This document shows, piece by piece, positions 48,031-59,718 of a stretch of 64,000 nt of DNA (within the stretch, counting starts at the first letter, position 1; every line of letters starts with the position of its first letter). The stretch is taken from the NCBI GenBank assembly GCA_032622095.1, contig CP136063.1:62013897-62077896 (forward strand), read 5' to 3'. The notes below the pieces were generated by a model. The model saw nothing but the letters and a program-made list of their open reading frames with translations, had not been told where the DNA came from and did not search any database. A program made the translations under genes and the position numbers. This stretch comes from Siphonodentalium dalli (taxonomy: Eukaryota > Mollusca > Scaphopoda > Gadilida > Siphonodentaliidae).

Positions 48031-48082
48031 TACATACACTTGAAACTATATAAAATGTGTTATTCAAAGATATAATCCATCT

Positions 48083-48218
48083 TTAAATGTGGATTATCTC
48101 TTTGTAAACATGCATTATATAGATCCCGGGGTATAAAATATTAGATATGAATCGAAGACTCCTGCCCGGAAATGATTCTATCGGTTAATATTGATTTTAT
48201 TTCGAATATTTTCTGGTC
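48083..48218 (-). mobile_element. TTAA MITE fragment cut by the palindrome
   Basis: It starts TTAAATGTGGATTATCTC and ends abruptly at TATTTTCTGGTC, where the left arm of the giant palindrome begins. Another family end lies at 47945-48086. Confidence 0.7.
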
Positions 48219-49423
48219 GATATCTCTCGAATAACTTGGAACTGCCGAGTTGCGCATTTACGAACAATATTATATTCGCAGATATTTGCCTATTTCTACA
48301 CTTTTCCACCAAATCCAGTGTACATGTACACACATAACACAATTAATAATCATTGTTGTTCCAAACGCCAACGTTTTGTTAAAATTGTATCATCTGAAAA
48401 GAGTGTTTCGATGATTTTGATCAGTGTTTGTAGAACCTATACAAAAAATATATATGCCGATGGTAGGGCCCGACGAATCGGCAATTTCATTATCGAATCG
48501 AATCTCGAATCGAATCAGGATAATGATTCGAAATCGAATCGAATCTCGAATCGAATCTTTTTCAAACACTTTAGTAGATTCGCGGTACCGATCGGTGGGA
48601 GGTACGAGCAAAAATGGGCGCAAATGTCAGATGATTTTATAACGTCAGTGAGATAACTCAGATTACGAAGGAGGTTCATTGAACTTAATTTCTATGACAT
48701 GATATATATAAATACAATATTTAATCACAGTTTAAAACAGTTTAATATATGAGAATGGCACGACATCATTTCATATTTTGTGTCACTGCCACTATGCGGG
48801 AAGTTCGTGAAAGAAAGCAGTTACTGTTTGGAACTTTGGAGTCAATGGAGTCTGATTCGAGTCATTTCAAAATTGCGCATCATGACTTGGGAATAGCGCA
48901 TACGCAAACGGGATTACAGAGAACTATATATAGTATCCCAACCTGGGCCTGTCTGTCGGAAAGCTGAATGGTTAACAAATTATATTCCATTTCCCGGATA
49001 AAGATGTTGGTCGGATTTGGAGATGGCATGATGGAGCCCAAAATGTTTATTTAATATATTTATATCGTTTTAATTTTGAGCTAAAAAAAATATGATATTA
49101 TTTGATTGATCTGAGTAACGCAATATCGGCTTTTCTGGTAAGAATGTCAGATACCGACATACAAATATGTCCCACAAGAAATTCACTAACTTCAGTATCG
49201 CGACATTTCTGGTTTTATGTGGTGGAGGAAACCGTGTGCGCTACGATTATGGTACAACCGCGATGAACACGCAAACCATCACAGACCTATATCTGCATGT
49301 TGCATCGACCTTCCACGAGTAACCAGAACTGGGACTGGTGGGGCAATATATACGAGCAATGAGCTTTTGGGCAACTTGCCCTATACACATTGGTATGGGA
49401 GGCCAATTCACATTTAATAATGA

Positions 49424-49620
49424 ATTGCGCTTAAGCGCAATTGATTGCGCTTAAGCGCAAATAATTGCGCTTAAGCGCAAATACCACATATTGTGCTTAA
49501 GCGCAAAAAGGGCATTTACGCTTAAGCGTAATAAATTACGCTTAAGCGCAATTAATTACGCTTAAGCGCAATCAATTGCGCTTAAGCGCAATCAATTGCG
49601 CTTAAGCATAATTGTGACTA
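49424..49620. repeat. CTTAAG palindrome array 1
   Basis: Nine 16-bp units of the type TTGCGCTTAAGCGCAA or TTACGCTTAAGCGTAA, separated by 2-14 bases, mostly at a 20-bp period. It is bordered on the left by GGGAGGCCAATTCACATTTA (49401-49420). The matching place in the right arm (57525-57560) has only a remnant of one unit. Confidence 0.9.
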
Positions 49621-49902
49621 CTATCTAACCTACCCATAAACTATTAGCATGACCTGGTGTATCACCTAGCAACACAAGATGAGCATTGGGCTAATTTTGA
49701 CCTGTACTCAACAGTCAACTGTGAGTATGTGTTCAACAAGGAGAATCCCTAATTACATATTATCAGCATCCCTCTATCCAAAGAATTTCTGTCACCTTCC
49801 CGGAACTCTTAGTAATTTTTTGTATGATGTTTTTAATGTATTTTTGCACAGATTTTAGCCTATACATGCATGCGGTGTCACTGCATGCGGGCTTTCTTAC
49901 CT

Positions 49903-50120
49903 CATACAGTAATGCTCTAATTAATCGACTTCTTAACCACAGCAGAATTATGGGTAACGTTTCAGGATTTAGTCGGAAATATGGCTTGTTGCCATTCATC
50001 GAAAAGCTCTCGAGAGCTTTCCAATGAATGGCAACAAGCCATATTTCCGACTAAATCCTGAAAAGTTATCCATAATTCTGCTGTGGTTAAGGAGTCGATT
50101 AATTAGAGCATGACTGTATG
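49903..50120. mobile_element. Nested 218-bp hairpin (fold-back MITE)
   Basis: The 109-base arms meet at TCTCGAGA (50008-50015) and are nearly perfect. Ends read TACAGTAATGCTC and GAGCATGACTGTA, so the insert may be flanked by TA as in Tc1/mariner MITEs. The equivalent in the right arm is 57017-57234. Confidence 0.85.
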
Positions 50121-50637
50121 GTTTACTTATTGACTTAAATCAGGGGGAAAAAACCCTATTTTCATATTATCAGCATCCCTGTCCAAAAAATGGTGTGTAA
50201 TCACTGGAGCTTTGGTGTCTCAGTCCTGGAGCTCTAGTTTTTCTTATTAAATCAGCATCTCTTGCGCAAATCTATAGTATTTCCATGATCATATAGTGTG
50301 AATGTGGTGTCACCGAGGGCTTGCTTCCCTCATATGGTGTGCCTGTATACTCGAAAATTTAAGAAAATCAATGTCGCCCCGACTAATACAGAAAGTAATG
50401 CTATTGCAAGTAGCCCCAACTAATATATACCGAAGATAATATAATGCTATCACGAGTCGCTCCAACTAAAACAGAAGGTGATACTATTGCGAGTCAGCCA
50501 TTTTGATAAAGAAGTTGGGCTAGCTCCCTACCCAATCAAACCAATGAAACCAAGAGGTGACATGTCAATAGGAGTTAATGCTAAGTTATGGAGAAACCTA
50601 TTTATTCACCAGGGGTGTTTTGTTACATATAACCATG

Positions 50638-50760
50638 AATTGAGCTTAAGCGCAATTAATTACGCTTAAGCGCAATGATTGCGCTTAAGCGCAATGATTG
50701 CGCTTAAGCGCAATTGATTGCGCTTAAGCACAATTAATTATTAAATGTGAATTTGGCCTC
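50638..50760. repeat. CTTAAG palindrome array 2
   Basis: About five units lie between ACCATGAATT and the border block ATTAAATGTGAATTTGGCCT. The right-arm partner at 56336-56510 has more units. Confidence 0.88.
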
Positions 50761-50865
50761 CCAAGGCTCCCATACATTGGACCATGGAGGTCACAGATGG
50801 TCGCTGAAGGAGACTTGTGTTAAGTATTGGGGATAATATGAATAATTTGTATAGATAATGCAGTC

Positions 50866-50980
50866 TATTGCGCTTAAGCGCAATTGATTGCGCTTAAGCA
50901 TAATTGATTGCGCTTAAGCACAATTAATTATTAAATGTGAATTTGGCCTCCCATACATTGGACCATGGAGGTCACAGATG
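50866..50980. repeat. CTTAAG array 3 and duplicated border block
   Basis: Three units are followed by a second copy of TTAAATGTGAATTTGGCCTC and CATTGGACCATGGAGGTCAC, which is also present at 50740-50796. Confidence 0.85.
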
Positions 50981-52490
50981 GTGAAAATTGATTGCAACTA
51001 CAACTTTTAGTGTGCTGGAGAACGAAAAATGTCGATAAAAGTTGAAATATAAGACTTACAAATTATCTTTTTAGTTTTTTTATTTGTAATTGGCATAACT
51101 TTCCACAATCCAAAATTCATCACTATTGGAATTATATTAACGACAATAAACGAAATTGTAAATCCCAACTACACATTTTACTGGACTCGGACTACAACTA
51201 TTAGTGTGTCCCCTCATTAACGTTTTTGCATCGAGAGCGGTTGGACAAACCGGCTACGATAGTGGTTAAATGACGGTCGGGATGTATTTGTGTTGAAAAC
51301 TGAAGCAGTCTTCCATAGATTTAAAAAAGAGTACTAATCATAAAAGTGTTTGCAAGCATCTCGCCAGATATATAAACAGCCAATCACAAGTGTTCCTTGT
51401 GAAAATTTTCAAACAAACAATAAGTAAACCAATTAAAAGGATTAACGACGTTGCGAGTAGGTGAGACAATGGTGGTTTTTAAAACATCGTAATTAATGCG
51501 TCCTAAATGATGGGTTGAAAATTGGATGTCGCATTTTCGTGGCTGGTGGCACCTGGCAAAGTCAGGTGTGGGTTGACAAAACACATTAAAATGAAAGATC
51601 GAATTGGCTTACTGAGTCCGATTTCGCTTGTAAGCCAATTTTGCATCTTTGCCCGACCTGGGATACCAGCGGCCTTCGCACAACTTACTCGTCACGTTTT
51701 AACTATAGCACTGTCAGATTCCATTAAAGTGATGTGAAACGTAAATTGAACCTCACAATTGAGTTCCCTGCGTCATTCTGTGGGAAGAGTGAATAAAATA
51801 ACTCAGATACACGAAATCCCCCATCCTGAAGTCAGTTTGTACACATTATACGGCCATTCGGCTAACTATTTCGATTTCATCAATCGTCCCGATTAATCTC
51901 GCCATAATAACACGAAAAAACAAACCGAATCGTTGTCTTGTGCAGTCACGGAAATGCCGAGCACTTCCGACTCGATTGGGTTTCGTTCTCACTTCTCAGA
52001 AATGGCTTCTAGGGAGGATGACCGTTCGCTGGAATAGCGTCACATCAGAATATTAAAGCGAAAAACTAATTGACATCGCAATCGGTAGTCAATTCGACAG
52101 GGAAGGAATAGAAAGGGAATTGTTGCGTGAAATCACAAACGGAAGAACAATGGCCGAGTTAGTGGCAAAGATTATAATCGAACAGTGATCGAGAGGTAAT
52201 AATTCCAAAATGTTACTATTTATAGAAAATTGTAAGCGCATTGACCGAATTTTTACATCAATCTGGCCGCAAGCACAGTACCGTGCAGAAAGAGTTGTCT
52301 TACTTTTGTAACTCAAAACTGTTTAATTACATTATACCTGTACAATAGTACAATAATTGATATTCAATATGCCAATACTGACCATTTGTTAGCTCATTGG
52401 CCATGAAATATTTTTAAGGGCAAATTCTGTTGTCAAGCTTTAGTCAGCACTATTCATTCTGATAGATGATAACTATAATGGAAGGCCTTT
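50981..52490. other. Palindrome spacer, unique part
   Basis: No gene or repeat was recognised in this stretch. Short frames at 51384-51737 and 52089-52316 have no family features. Confidence 0.4.
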
Positions 52491-54480
52491 TTCACATGTA
52501 TTAGCTAATTGCACTTTAGCATAAGTGAATTACACGTAAGCGTAATGTATTACACTCAGCCTCAGGTGTAATGCACACATATAAAGCGTAATTCACTAAC
52601 GCTTAACCGTATGATGTAGATAAAGAATTACTCCTATGAGTAATAGAATTATGACTAGTGTGCTTAAGCGTAATTGATTTAAGTGTGCTTAAGCGTAATT
52701 GATTTACGCTTAAGCGTAATTTATTTACGCTTAAGCTCACTGGTAATTCATTTTCATTGATAGATTAATTACACTTAATCGTAAATGAATTATGCTTAAG
52801 CGATTATACGAGAAGCCGTTTTCACATTTATTCTGATTCTGCTTAATCGCAAATCATTTACGCTTAAGTGTAAATCATTTGTACTTAAGAGCAAATCATT
52901 TATACTTAAATCCAAATCATATTCGCTTTAGCGGAAATAGTATGGGAGGCCCTTTTCACATTTATTATTTATTTGCGCTTAAGCGCAAATATTTGTGCTT
53001 AAGCGTAAATCATTTGCGCTTAAGCGATTGAGTCCATCTCATATTATATTATCATGGGCCCATATATATATAGTACCGGTAGTAGCCCCGTAGACTGGAA
53101 AGTTGAAAAAAGAAATCCATATGCATATCAGCATCTCTGTCCCTGGTGTCCCAATAATTGGTGCCTCACTCCCAGAGCTCATGTATATTTTATTATCTCC
53201 TGCACAGATATATACCATTTCCATGGTCATAAATAGGGAATTAGGGGTTACTGGGGTTTGCTTCTCTCATATGGTGTGCTCATTGACTTGAAGTAGGGGA
53301 AAAACCCCTATTTTCATAATATCAGCATCCCTGTCCCCAAGAATTTGTGTCTCCATCCCAGAGATATAGTATATTTTATAAAAGAGACATATCCTACACA
53401 GATCTATATCATTTCCATTCCATGGTCATAAAACAGATCTTGGGGTTTCTGGGGGATTGTTTCCTTCATATGGTGGGGCTATATCAACTTTAGTGATGTG
53501 TTTAGGCCTGTGCCATGTAAATTTAATTCAGGGGGGATCAATGCATATTGATTTTTATTTGCGCTTAAGTGTAAATGATTTGCGCTTAAGCGCAAATATG
53601 ATCTATTTGTTTAAGCGCAAATGATAGAGGTTATTTGCGCTTAAGCGTAAATAAATAATAAATGTGAAAAGGGCCTCCCATAAAATAGATCACATTTATG
53701 GCAATTTTATGCTAAAGCGCAAATATATTATTAGACACATATTTTTTGCGCTTGAGCGCAATTGATTTACACTAATAAATAATATATTTGAAAAGGCTGT
53801 CTCCCATGCGATTCCCTCTAAACTCAAATTTACTCTGGCAATAAGACATCAATCAAACATCGGTTTTAAACTCCCCCATATACTATGAGATGGACTCAAT
53901 TATTCAGACAGAGGAAATCAGTTGGAGTTCAAATAGGTATTTGCTTAAGAATTATTCATTTTAATTATGCTTAAGTGTAAATGAGTTCCGCGCTTAAGCG
54001 TAAATGAAGTACACTTAAACGTAATTCATATACACTCTCATTGAACTCCCCTCACGCTGAAATGGATGCAACTGCATTACTAATGCCAGTAACGTACATC
54101 AGGTTATACCAATACACATGAGGTATATGGGGAGCCAAATTAACGCTTAATAATAATAAGGAATATCATATTGCACTTAAGCGCAATAAGGAATCTCTAA
54201 GCGCAATAAGGAATATTCATATTGCGCTTAAGCGCGATAAGAAATATTCTTATGCACTTAAGTGTAATTAGAGATTCCTTGATTGGGGGGGGGGGGGGGG
54301 GGGGGGGGGGGCTTTAGCTCAATTATTTATTAAATGTTAATTTGGCTTCCTCCCATAGAGGTGAGATAGCTGATGAACCCAATTACACTTAAGCGTAATT
54401 CAAATGTATTACGCTTGTCGTAAGTTAATTATGCTTAAGCGTAAATAATTTACGCTTAAGTGTAATTAGCTACTATAAAG
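52491..54480. repeat. Cluster of CTTAAG palindrome arrays 4-9
   Basis: Blocks at about 52500-52610, 52655-53030, 53555-53665, 53705-53770, 53940-54030 and 54145-54475 carry degenerate units (TTACGCTTAAGCGTAA, TTTGCGCTTAAGCGCAAA, ACACTTAAGTGT). Most have a border block related to GGGAGGCC...TTCACATTTATTA on one side (for example 52490, 52815, 52945 and, inverted, 53655 and 54325). Between them lies sequence that repeats TATCAGCATCCCTGTCC, as also found in the palindrome arms. Confidence 0.82.
54285..54311 (+). repeat. Poly-G run, 27 bases
   Basis: An uninterrupted run of G within a CTTAAG array; its length is likely uncertain in any assembly. Confidence 0.9.
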
Positions 54481-54499
54481 TGAATCTGGGATAAGGGGA

Positions 54500-55560
54500 G
54501 TACTCTAAATTGTTCTTTACACCAGCTGTTTCTACCAATTAAAAAGAATTCTCATTTATTTTGAAGCTAATGAAAGACAACAGTATAATTTTTTACTGGT
54601 AATATTCATTATAAACTTGTACAAATCTGGAAGAAAAAAAAAATTATATTTAAGAAATTTAGAGTTCACTCTCTTACAGCAGCGACCACTATGCCAGGAA
54701 GACCAATCGATCTAGTTCAGCCCGATTGGGCTATTATAATAATTTATAGATCGATCGGTGGTTCACTTTCTGCATTTCAAATATTGCTAATAATTTCCAT
54801 TTACAGAAGTCAATAATGCCATTGCAGATAACTTCATCTTAAATTCGACCAAATATGTTGACGTTTGATAAGAAACGCAGGAATTCCCCGATTTGTTTAT
54901 TTTCAATCGATGAGAAGCATGACCACCTGGATCAGTTCGGAGGTGTGCCAATCGTATTTTGCATGCTGTGAATACCCATTCACGCCTAAATTTGCAAACA
55001 ATCCATATATAACATATACACAGTGTGTATACTTTGTTAGTTGCCAATTAATTCTCGATATTTCAATTAGAAAATATGAGATATCGATGCAAAAATCAAG
55101 ACATTATCTAGTTTGTGTTTTGTTGAATCTACTTTCGGTTATCGACATGCCGGCTATTGTTTTGGCTGTTCTGTCAACCGCGCGTGCCAGCCGATCGTCG
55201 TTTTTCGGGCGGTTCCGATTTCTTCCGAATATAATTCCATGACCTCCACGCGATGATTCGCGCCGAAAATGTGGTTGTATCTGAGAAGATTTTGTTACTC
55301 TGACCGCAGTTTTCAACAATTTAATACGGGACGAATACCGCATCAATAATATGCAACCTTGGGCTTTTATTTCTAGTTTTTTATTACCTTTCTTATGGTA
55401 TATCGGATACAGTTCTGTCTGACATGAAATATATACCCACCGGGAGTGAAGCTAATGACTTTAACACTGGCTCGCAATCATTTCGGAAACTTGTGTTAGT
55501 TTTAAAAAGTTGGTCCGAGACTGCAGAACTACCCATTGCACGACAGTTTTTTTTTTTTAA
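54500..55560. other. Palindrome spacer, nothing recognised
   Basis: AT-rich sequence with a 125-codon plus frame at 54865-55242 and an antisense 80-codon frame; neither shows a known domain. Confidence 0.4.
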
Positions 55561-55567
55561 AACAAAT

Positions 55568-56095
55568 TTAAAGATGGATTATCTCTTTAAATAACAAATT
55601 TTAAATAGTTGCGTGGGTATAAAATAATAGATATGAACTGAAGACCTATGTCCGGAAAAGCTTCTATCAATTAATATTGATTTTATTTCGAATATTAAAT
55701 CGGGCCCATTTATGTTACTATTTTTAGAACCGACCATTCGGATGAGACCGTATTGCGATATAGAGCACTGGGCTGTTCCTACGGCTACGCAACGAATGTC
55801 AAATGTCACAGATTGATTGTTTGTATTGTTTTGTTCCACAGATATAAGCGATAATGAGTATAATTAACGTTTATTTGTGACAAAATTGCACAATATAATT
55901 TCTGGTCTATGTTAACAGTAACCACTATTGTTCGTTAGCTGAACAAACACAACATTTTAGACCAGAAAATATTCGAAATAAAATTAATATTAATCGATAG
56001 AAGCATTTCCGGACAGGAGTCTTCGATTCAAATCTAATATTTTATACCCCGGTAACAATATAATACATGTTTACAAAGAGATAATCCACCTTTAA
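55568..56095 (+). mobile_element. TTAA-ended MITE, full-length copy 3
   Basis: It starts TTAAAGATGGATTATCTC and ends GAGATAATCCACCTTTAA, 528 bp. It is the closest match to copy 2. Confidence 0.82.
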
Positions 56096-56344
56096 TAATG
56101 ATCACATCGGCTTGGGCACGACGAAGCTTCGAGATTCGATTCGATTTCGAATCTTACGTTCCGATTAGATTCGATTCGAAAGCGGTCGGGTGATTCGGGA
56201 TATTTCGAATCGTTATATACAAGTTCTTTATCACTGTGAATAGACTGCATTATCTATACAAATTATTCATATTATCCCCAATACTTAACACAAGTCTCCT
56301 TCAGCGACCATCTGTGACCTCCATGGTCCAATGTATGGGAGGCC

Positions 56345-56510
56345 AAATTCACATTTAATAATTAATTGTGCTTAAGCGCAATCAATTGCGCTTAAGCGCA
56401 ATCATTGCGCTTAAGCGTTAATTGCGCTTAAGCGTAATTAATTGCGCTTAAGCGCAATCGATTGCGCTTAAGTGCAATTAATTGCGCTTAAGCGCAATTC
56501 ATGGTTATAT
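56345..56510. repeat. CTTAAG palindrome array in right arm
   Basis: About eight units, bordered by GGGAGGCCAAATTCACATTT at 56337. It is the counterpart of 50638-50760. Confidence 0.88.
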
Positions 56511-57016
56511 GTAACAAAACACCCCTGGTGAATAAATAGGTTTCTCCATAACTTAGCATTAACTCCTATTGACATGTCACCTCTTGGTTTCATTGGTTTG
56601 ATTGGGTAGGGAGCTAGCCCAACTTCTTTATCAAAATGGCTGACTCGCAATAGTATCACCTTCTGTTTTAGTTGGAGCGACTCGTGATAGCATTATATTA
56701 TCTTCGGTATATATTAGTTGGGGCTACTTGCAATAGCATTACTTTCTGTATTAGTCGGGGCGACATTGATTTTCTTAAATTTTCGAGTATACAGGCACAC
56801 CATATGAGGGAAGCAAGCCCTCGGTGACACCACATTCACACTATATGATCATGGAAATACTATAGATTTGCGCAAGAGATGCTGATTTAATAAGAAAAAC
56901 TAGAGCTCCAGGACTGAGACACCAAAGCTCCAGTGATTACACACCATTTTTTGGACAGGGATGCTGATAATATGAAAATAGGGTTTTTTCCCCCTGATTA
57001 AAGTCAATAAGTAAAC

Positions 57017-57234
57017 CATACAGTAATGCTCTAATTAATCGACTCCTTAACCACAGCAGAATTATGGATAACTTTTCAGGATTTAGTCGGAAATATGGCT
57101 TGTTGCCATTCATTGGAAAGCTCTCGAGAGCTTTTCGATGAATGGCAACAAGCCATATTTCCGACTAAATCCTGAAACGTTACCCATAATTCTGCTGTGG
57201 TTAAGAAGTCGATTAATTAGAGCATTACTGTATG
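57017..57234. mobile_element. Nested hairpin in right arm
   Basis: Counterpart of 49903-50120, with the centre TCTCGAGA at 57122-57129 and 109-base arms. Confidence 0.85.
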
Positions 57235-58814
57235 AGGTAAGAAAGCCCGCATGCAGTGACACCGCATACATGTATAGGCTAAAATATGTGCAAAAATACA
57301 TTAAAAACATCATACAAAAAATTACTAAGAGTTCCGGGAAGGTGACATCAATTCTTTGGATAGAGGGATGCTGATAATATGTAATTAGGGATTCTCCTTG
57401 TTGAACACATACTCACAGTTGACTGTTGACTACAGGTCAAAATTAGCCCAATGCTCATCTTGTGTTGCTAGGTGATACACCAGATCATGCTAATAGTTTA
57501 TGGGTAGGTTAGATAGTAGTCACAATTATGCCTAAGCGCGTGATTCATTATTAAATGTGAATTTGGCCTCCCATACCAATGTGTATAGGGCAAGTTGCCC
57601 AAAAGCTCATTGCTCGTATATATTGCCCCACCAGTCCCAGTTCTGGTTACTCGTGGAAGGTCGATGCAACATGCAGGTATAGATCTGTGATGGTTTGCGT
57701 GTTCATCGCGGTTGTACCATAATCGTAGCGCACACGGTTTCCTCCACCACATAAAACCAGAAATGTCGCGATACTGAAGTTAGTGAATTTCTTGTGGGAC
57801 ATATTTGTATGTCGGTATCTGACATTCTTACCAGAAAAGCCGATATTGCGTTACTCAGATCAATCAAATAATATCATTTTTTTTTTAGCTCAAAATTAAA
57901 ACGATATAAATATATTAAATAAACATTTTGGGCTCCATCATGCCATCTCCAAATCCGACCAACATCTTTATCCGGGAAATGGAATATAATTTGTTAACCA
58001 TTCAGCTTTCCGACAGACAGGCCCAGGTTGGGATACTATATATAGTTCTCTCTAATCCCGTTTGCGTATGCGCTATTCCCAAGTCATGATGCGCAATTTT
58101 GATATCGCGCGTGCCTGCAGTGCGCGACAGGGTGAAGCGTACATGCGCAGAAGAGTTTCCGTTTGAAATGACTCGAATCAGACTCCATTGACTCCAAAGT
58201 TCCAAACAGTAACTGCTTTCTTTCACGAACTTCCCGCATAGTGGCAGTGACACAAAATATGAAATGATGTCGTGCCATTCTCATATATTAAACTGTTTTA
58301 AACTGTGATTAAATATTGTATTTATATATATCATGTCATAGAAATTAAGTTCAATGAACCTCCTTCGTAATCTGAGTTATCTCACTGACGTTATAAAATC
58401 ATCTGACATTTGCGCCCATTTTTGCTCGTACCTCCCACCGATCGGTACCGCGAATCTACTAAAGTGTTTGAAAAAGATTCGATTCGAGATTCGATTCGAT
58501 TTCGAATCATTATCCTGATTCGATTCGAGATTCGATTCGATAATGAAATTGCGGATTCGTCAGGCCCTACCATCGGCATATATATTTTTTGTATAGGTTC
58601 TACAAACACTGATCAAAATCATCGAAACACTCTTTTCAGATGATACAATTTTAATAAAACGTTGGCGTTTGGAACAAAAATGATTATTAATTGTGTTATG
58701 TGTGTACATGTACACTGGATTTGGTGGAAAAGTGTAGAAATAGGCAAATATCTGCGAATATAATATTGTTCGTAAATGCGCAACTCGGCAGTTCCAAGTT
58801 ATTCGAGAGATATC

Positions 58815-59390
58815 GTCTCAAAAACTCGTTTTAATTGATATACTTCGAACACCCATTTTGCAAGTATAAAAGAATGTCAATTGTTAGAACATGTAAACAC
58901 CCTGGGATTGATGTACATGTACGATATAGAATTAGAAAATAACAAAAATATGCGAAAATTTAGTGAAAATTGTCGAGATTTTACTTCTTTTTTTTTAAGA
59001 TGACATCGTTATTTCATGTGATATATTCGACCGAAAAGTATTTTTTGAGGACGAGTACAAATGTATTAATTCTAGTGAGGAAAATTATTCTGTCTTGAAA
59101 ACTATTGTTTTGGAAGAACTGTGCCAAATGCAAAAGCAGTATAATATCATGGAAAATACACAAATTCGTATGCAAGCTATATACGTCCTCAAATAACTGT
59201 TTTGTATTTAAATTCACACTTTGAACAAATGCCTGTGTTTATATGGCATATAACCCCAGAAGAATACACAATTCCTTCATCAAACCCGGTACATTTGTGA
59301 TGCTTCTGTCCGCTGCCGTGTCACTGCTGTAGATATTAAATTATGTGATTGTTGAATTCCAAGAAATTGACGTAAGACTGTGTTCTAATG
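58815..59390. other. Intergenic, nothing recognised
   Basis: AT-rich sequence without supportable features. Confidence 0.4.
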
Positions 59391-59396
59391 TGTGAA

Positions 59397-59665
59397 TCTT
59401 CCATGTGGATCCTCATGTGGAATCAGTGAATCCCTTGCTCACTGTCGACACTGATCATGTTTGACGCCGCTGTGTGGCCTCGTGCTGTATAGTCAGTCTA
59501 TTATCATTACAGCATTTATCCCGTGTGGATCCTCATGTGGAATTGGTGAATGCCTTGCTCACTATCGACACTGATAATGTTTGACGCCGCTGTGTGGCCT
59601 CGTGTTGTATAGCCAGGCTATTCTCAGTACGGCGTCTCTCCCGTGTGGATCCTCATGATTACCCA
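59397..59665 (-). pseudogene. Fossil fingers downstream of ZNF4
   Basis: A unit of about 125 bp is present twice (GTGTGGATCCTCATGTGGAA with GACGCCGCTGTGTGGCCTCG). On the minus strand, CACATGAGGATCCACACGGG encodes the HMRIHTG linker of a finger; the rest contains stops. These are decayed finger pairs. Confidence 0.68.
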
Positions 59666-59718
59666 TGAATTATTGGAAACATCTAATGCCTTGATGATAT
59701 TTATTTTTGTATGTGTAA

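Larger units (their letters stand above)
48219..50869 (+). repeat. Giant palindrome, left arm (2.65 kb)
   Basis: The arm starts GATATCTCTCGAATAACTTG and ends AATTTGTATAGATAATGCAG then TCTATT. It is the inverse of 56239-58814, near-identical by eye except for array-length changes and a roughly 75-bp indel near 58100-58180. It contains GATTCGATTCG-rich sequence (48475-48560), a CTTAAG palindrome array, a nested 218-bp hairpin and several short frames that mirror those in the right arm. No protein domain is recognised in any of them. Confidence 0.92.
56239..58814 (-). repeat. Giant palindrome, right arm (2.58 kb)
   Basis: This is the reverse complement of 48219-50869. Compared with the left arm it has a longer array at 56345-56510, an almost empty array at 57525-57560, and about 75 extra bases at 58100-58180 (GCGCGTGCCTGCAGTGCGCG and following). 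Confidence 0.92.

Noticed and set aside
49424-49620. CTTAAG arrays as CRISPR or integron attachment sites
   Set aside because: Spacers are only 2-14 bases and themselves repetitive, and the context is a eukaryotic genome.
54865-55242. 125-codon plus frame in the palindrome spacer
   Set aside because: No domain, overlapping antisense frame of similar size, and no splice or family evidence.
48390-58643. Mirror-image short frames in the palindrome arms (for example MRPFLLVPPTDRYRE)
   Set aside because: Conservation between arms only reflects the recent inverted duplication; no domain or codon bias is seen.
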